DNA from: Burkholderiales bacterium
Lineage (GTDB): Bacteria; Pseudomonadota; Gammaproteobacteria; Burkholderiales; Burkholderiaceae_F
DNA: 7,877 nt
NCBI GenBank assembly: GCA_021298875.1
Contig: JAJTHJ010000011.1
Location: forward strand, 1-7,877
Reading direction: 5' to 3'
Shown here: piece after piece, positions 6,136 through 7,877 of the stretch
Layout: every line of letters begins with the position of its first letter
How positions within the stretch are numbered: position 1 is the stretch's first letter
Made by a program: the position numbers and the translations under genes
Notes under the pieces: generated by a model
Told to the model about the DNA's origin: nothing
Databases searched by the model: none
Seen by the model: the letters and a program-made list of their open reading frames with translations, nothing else

Positions 6136-6228
6136 GCTAATGTTTGAGCCAATACCGCTGCCTTGCTATTCTTCGTCAACTGGCCCAAGCGCCCTGCCGC
6201 TGCGCGCCGGTTAACTCAAACGTTTAGC
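6136..6228 (+). repeat. Degenerate integron attC-like site
   Basis: The ends are imperfect inverted repeats. Left: GCTAATGTTTGAG (6136-6148). Right: CTCAAACGTTTAGC (6215-6228). They pair as an outer helix (GCT plus AA, with T6225 unpaired), a T-G mismatch, and a 7-base inner helix (6142-6148 with 6215-6221). After two mismatches the stem continues as AA/TT and CCG/CGG, with TA bulged out, enclosing about 50 variable bases. The right half, TTAACTCAAACGTTTAGC, closely resembles the familiar right half of aadA-type cassette attC sites (TTAACTCAAGCGTTAGA as I recall it). The core boxes deviate from the RYYYAAC/GTTRRRY consensus (GCTAATG and GTTTAGC), so if this is attC it is decayed or divergent. 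No integrase gene is in the window. Confidence 0.4.
6144..6172 (+). promoter_or_regulatory. Possible sigma-70-type promoter for the 213-residue orphan gene
   Basis: TTGAGC (6144-6149) and TATTCT (6167-6172) are separated by exactly 17 bases; each matches its consensus hexamer at four of six positions. The implied transcript would have a leader of roughly 70 bases. The match is modest and the -35 overlaps the attC-like left arm. Confidence 0.28.
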
Positions 6229-6250
6229 AAGCATGAAAGAATGACCGACA

Positions 6251-6892
6251 ATGATCGAGAAATACTTCAAGCTCGGAGTTCGTTTTAATTGGAACAAACC
6301 TCAAAACGTGGATGGGCCACGTGACGGCGCGCTGGTTGATAGCATCCGCGGGACGCCCCCGATGACTTATGTCGGCCTTGGCGATGTCGTCGATCCGATG
6401 CTGATGCAGATACATGTGAGAACGCTCGGCCTGCAAATGAACTCGCCTATCCAGTACCAATGGCTAGACTACACGCCAGGCCGCACTGCTCGTGTCCCAA
6501 TAGGCCCCTACGATGTGCTGACCGGTTTTATGAGCGGCTGCATCGTTGCTCGCTGGACCGACCGCGGCGTCACTTACATCGGCCACGTCGGCACGGTTGA
6601 AGCCGATCCAAACGTTAACCGCGCCGTCAAGCGCAAGTTCGCTTTCGGCATGAAAAGCAGCACCACGGGCTTCGACCCGATGCGTGCCTGGATCGCCGAG
6701 CTTCCCGCCCTGGCCCACCGCTTCAACCCCGCCAAAGCCCCTGTGATTTGCGCCCTGGTCACGACCCAGGGCCACTTCTACTCGGTCGTGATGTTCCGCG
6801 ACGGCCCGAACGAGTGGTACTGCGGCGGCATCAAGTTGGTTCCTCCGATCAACCATGATGAGCTTAAACTATTCATGGAGCGGGTGGACTAA
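6251..6892 (+). CDS. Orphan protein with a CNF1/CheD-type Cys-His motif (possible glutamine deamidase fold)
   Basis: I do not recognise this 213-residue protein as a named family. It has no signal peptide or membrane segment. Residues 91-97 read T-G-F-M-S-G-C, and Cys97 is followed 15 residues later by His112 in Y-I-G-H-V-G-T. A (L/M)-S-G-C motif plus a downstream His is the catalytic arrangement of the CNF1/BLF1/CheD deamidase fold (CNF1 Cys866 and His881, also 15 apart; BLF1 has an LSGC motif), which converts glutamine to glutamate in target proteins. The flanks look like alternating strands (C-I-V-A-R-W, G-V-T-Y-I-G-H), as that fold needs. The functional reading is inference. ATG at 6251 is preceded by GAAAGA (6235-6240). 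A minimal ORF (ATG-AAA-GAA-TGA, 6233-6244) lies just upstream. GC and codon use are clearly lower than in neighbours, especially in the first 150 bases, suggesting transfer. It sits 22 bases after the attC-like site, alone between unrelated genes. Confidence 0.82.
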   Translation: MIEKYFKLGVRFNWNKPQNVDGPRDGALVDSIRGTPPMTYVGLGDVVDPMLMQIHVRTLGLQMNSPIQYQWLDYTPGRTARVPIGPYDVLTGFMSGCIVARWTDRGVTYIGHVGTVEADPNVNRAVKRKFAFGMKSSTTGFDPMRAWIAELPALAHRFNPAKAPVICALVTTQGHFYSVVMFRDGPNEWYCGGIKLVPPINHDELKLFMERVD

Positions 6893-6933
6893 GGAGACCA
6901 GAAAGTGTTGATCAATGATCAAAACGAAATAAT

Positions 6934-6966
6934 GGGGTCAGGCACGCGTAATTTTTCGCGCGTCAG
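6934..6966. repeat. GGGGTCAGGCACG-type motif with short inverted repeat (possible REP/IS200-related remnant)
   Basis: GGGGTCAGGCACGCG (6934-6948) followed by an AT-rich loop and CGCGCGTC recalls the 'tggggtcag' dispersed motifs seen beside REP-associated (IS200-like) transposases. ACGCG and CGCGT can pair across TAATTTTT. No transposase gene is present. It lies between convergent genes; a 6-base inverted repeat, TTGATC-AAT-GATCAA (6908-6922), is just to its left. Recognition is from memory of similar motifs and is tentative. Confidence 0.3.
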
Positions 6967-7014
6967 CACAGCGTTGCATGCGCCGCCGCGCACGAACGCA
7001 TTGGCAGAAAGCAA

Positions 7015-7761
7015 TCAGTGGTCGAGAGCATAGCGGCCGCTCAAGAGAGTGGAGAGACTCAAGCCGCTCCGTTCGCTCCCGCCGTACTGGTCGAACACCG
7101 CCGCTGCGCCTGTGAATTCCTCATCCCACGCATACAAGCTACGCACGATCCCGGTCGGGATGGCCGCGGCGAGGGCAGCGCGTAGGCCGTTGCGGGAGTC
7201 TTCGACGGCGATGCAGGCTTGCGGCGGGAGCGCAAGCTTTTGCAGCGCCAGCAGGTAAGCCTCGGGGTCGGGTTTCTTGCGGGCGACGTCTTCGCCGGCG
7301 ACGATCACGGCAAAGCGGTCGAGCGACTGCGCGCCGAGCGTGCCCGTCAGCAGCGCTTCGATGTTGCCGCGGCTGGTGGTGGTGACGATGCCGAGCAGCG
7401 GGCCGGCGGCTTCGATGGCGTCGAAGAGTTCTGCCACGCCGGGGCGCAGCGTCACGGCGCCGGAGCGCACCAGCGCTTCGTAGGCGGCGTTCTTGCTCTT
7501 GTGCAGTTGGGCGATGCGCGCTTCGGCATCCGGGGCGGCGATCCAATCGGAGGCGTACTGGCGCGCGTAGTGCGCGATGCGCTCGCGGCCGCCGGTGACG
7601 GCGAGCAGTTCGCCGTAGAGCTTTTCGTCCCAGTGCCAGGGCAGGCCGGCGTCGGCGAAGGCGCGGTTGAAGGCGACGCGGTGGCCGTCGCGTTCGGTTT
7701 CGGCGAGGGTGCCGTCTACGTCGAAGAGGACGGCGCGGAGGGGGGAGGTGCCGGGTGGCAT
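7015..7761 (-). CDS. CbbY-like HAD-superfamily phosphatase (subfamily IA)
   Basis: Haloacid dehalogenase-type phosphatase of 248 residues. Motif I is F-D-V-D-G-T-L-A (13-20), with nucleophile Asp14 and acid/base Asp16. Motif II is V-T-T-T-S (126-130), motif III is R-K-K-P-D-P-E-A-Y (161-169), and motif IV is V-E-D-S-R-N-G (186-192). The cap opens E-T-E-R-D-G-H-R-V-A-F-N-R-A-F and continues W-H-W-D and L-L-A-V-T-G-G-R-E-R-I, which is the CbbY pattern. CbbY removes the inhibitory sugar xylulose-1,5-bisphosphate in Calvin-cycle organisms, but CbbY-like proteins also occur where no cbb genes are present, and none are seen here. The substrate is therefore only a guess at a small sugar phosphate. 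ATG at 7761 gives the usual short lead before motif I; no Shine-Dalgarno sequence is visible before it. Its 3' end converges on the orphan gene at 6251-6892. Confidence 0.94.
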   Translation of the reverse strand: MPPGTSPLRAVLFDVDGTLAETERDGHRVAFNRAFADAGLPWHWDEKLYGELLAVTGGRERIAHYARQYASDWIAAPDAEARIAQLHKSKNAAYEALVRSGAVTLRPGVAELFDAIEAAGPLLGIVTTTSRGNIEALLTGTLGAQSLDRFAVIVAGEDVARKKPDPEAYLLALQKLALPPQACIAVEDSRNGLRAALAAAIPTGIVRSLYAWDEEFTGAAAVFDQYGGSERSGLSLSTLLSGRYALDH

Positions 7762-7877
7762 GGGAGGTGGTGCCGGTGGGTGGGAGCCACGCCCCCACCC
7801 CGACCCCTGATGTTTCCCCGGGTTTTCACAGTCGAACTCCGAGGCGGTGACCGAGTTGTCTTCGGGCGGTGGCGGAC
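7762..7877. other. Upstream region of the HAD gene, no feature recognised
   Basis: The first 45 bases are strongly G-rich on the plus strand and then C-rich (an imperfect GGTGGGTGGG...CCCCCACCCC fold). The rest shows no start, motif or protein-like frame that I can support. A promoter for the HAD gene would be expected here but no clear hexamers are visible. Confidence 0.4.

Larger units (their letters stand above)
5781..6250. other. Gene-free stretch, possibly a remnant or accessory spacer
   Basis: No convincing coding region lies here. Open frames exist on both strands, but they overlap the toxin genes or have arginine/proline-rich composition typical of shadow frames in GC-rich DNA. The stretch holds a 7-base perfect hairpin GGCCGCC/GGCGGCC (5920-5936), a CGGCTAATG direct repeat (6106-6114 and 6134-6142), a perfect TTGACA (6095-6100) without a matching -10, and the attC-like element at 6136-6228. 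GC falls toward the right end. The left 300 bases may be a decayed gene or a dispersed repeat; one window cannot decide. Confidence 0.55.

Noticed and set aside
7762..7770. GGGAGGTGG as a plus-strand ribosome site
   Set aside because: The nearest GTG opens only about 22 codons before a stop, and no gene-like frame follows to the window edge.

Overview
The window looks like a chromosome segment of a GC-rich betaproteobacterium, most likely of the Burkholderiales. This rests on very high GC with strong G/C bias at third codon positions, a Bug/TctC-type periplasmic binding protein beside a MaoC-type dehydratase, and a DadA-type D-amino acid dehydrogenase. No rRNA, tRNA, CRISPR array or complete insertion sequence was found. 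The genus cannot be fixed from this sequence.

Layout. Positions 1-3498 are a compact minus-strand block, in transcription order: M14 zinc carboxypeptidase, SET-domain lysine methyltransferase (4-base ATGA overlap), a 146-base gap, a MaoC-like dehydratase, and a Bug-family solute receptor that runs off the left edge. The MaoC gene has an in-frame amber codon. The same frame continues 24 codons beyond it with family-like sequence and ends in a TGA that overlaps the GTG start of the Bug gene. Positions 3499-3719 separate this block from a divergent plus-strand dadA and hold a REP-like palindrome plus a second inverted repeat.

Positions 4974-6950 look like an accessory strip. A small putative antitoxin and a PIN-domain toxin overlap by one base and have a palindrome upstream. 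About 470 bases without a convincing gene follow, rich in small inverted repeats. The last part of that stretch resembles a degenerate integron attC site. Next is an orphan 213-residue gene with visibly lower GC than its neighbours. It carries an M-S-G-C motif followed 15 residues later by His, the Cys-His arrangement of CNF1/CheD/BLF1-type glutamine deamidases. After it comes a GGGGTCAGGCACG motif reminiscent of dispersed REP/IS200-type repeats. A CbbY-like HAD phosphatase on the minus strand (7015-7761) closes the coding part.

The most interesting candidate is the 6136-6892 unit: a possible stand-alone integron-cassette gene for a deamidase-like protein. Both halves of that idea (attC and fold) are inferences from short motifs and need covariance-model and structure-based tests. 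The amber codon in the MaoC gene is the best-supported anomaly.
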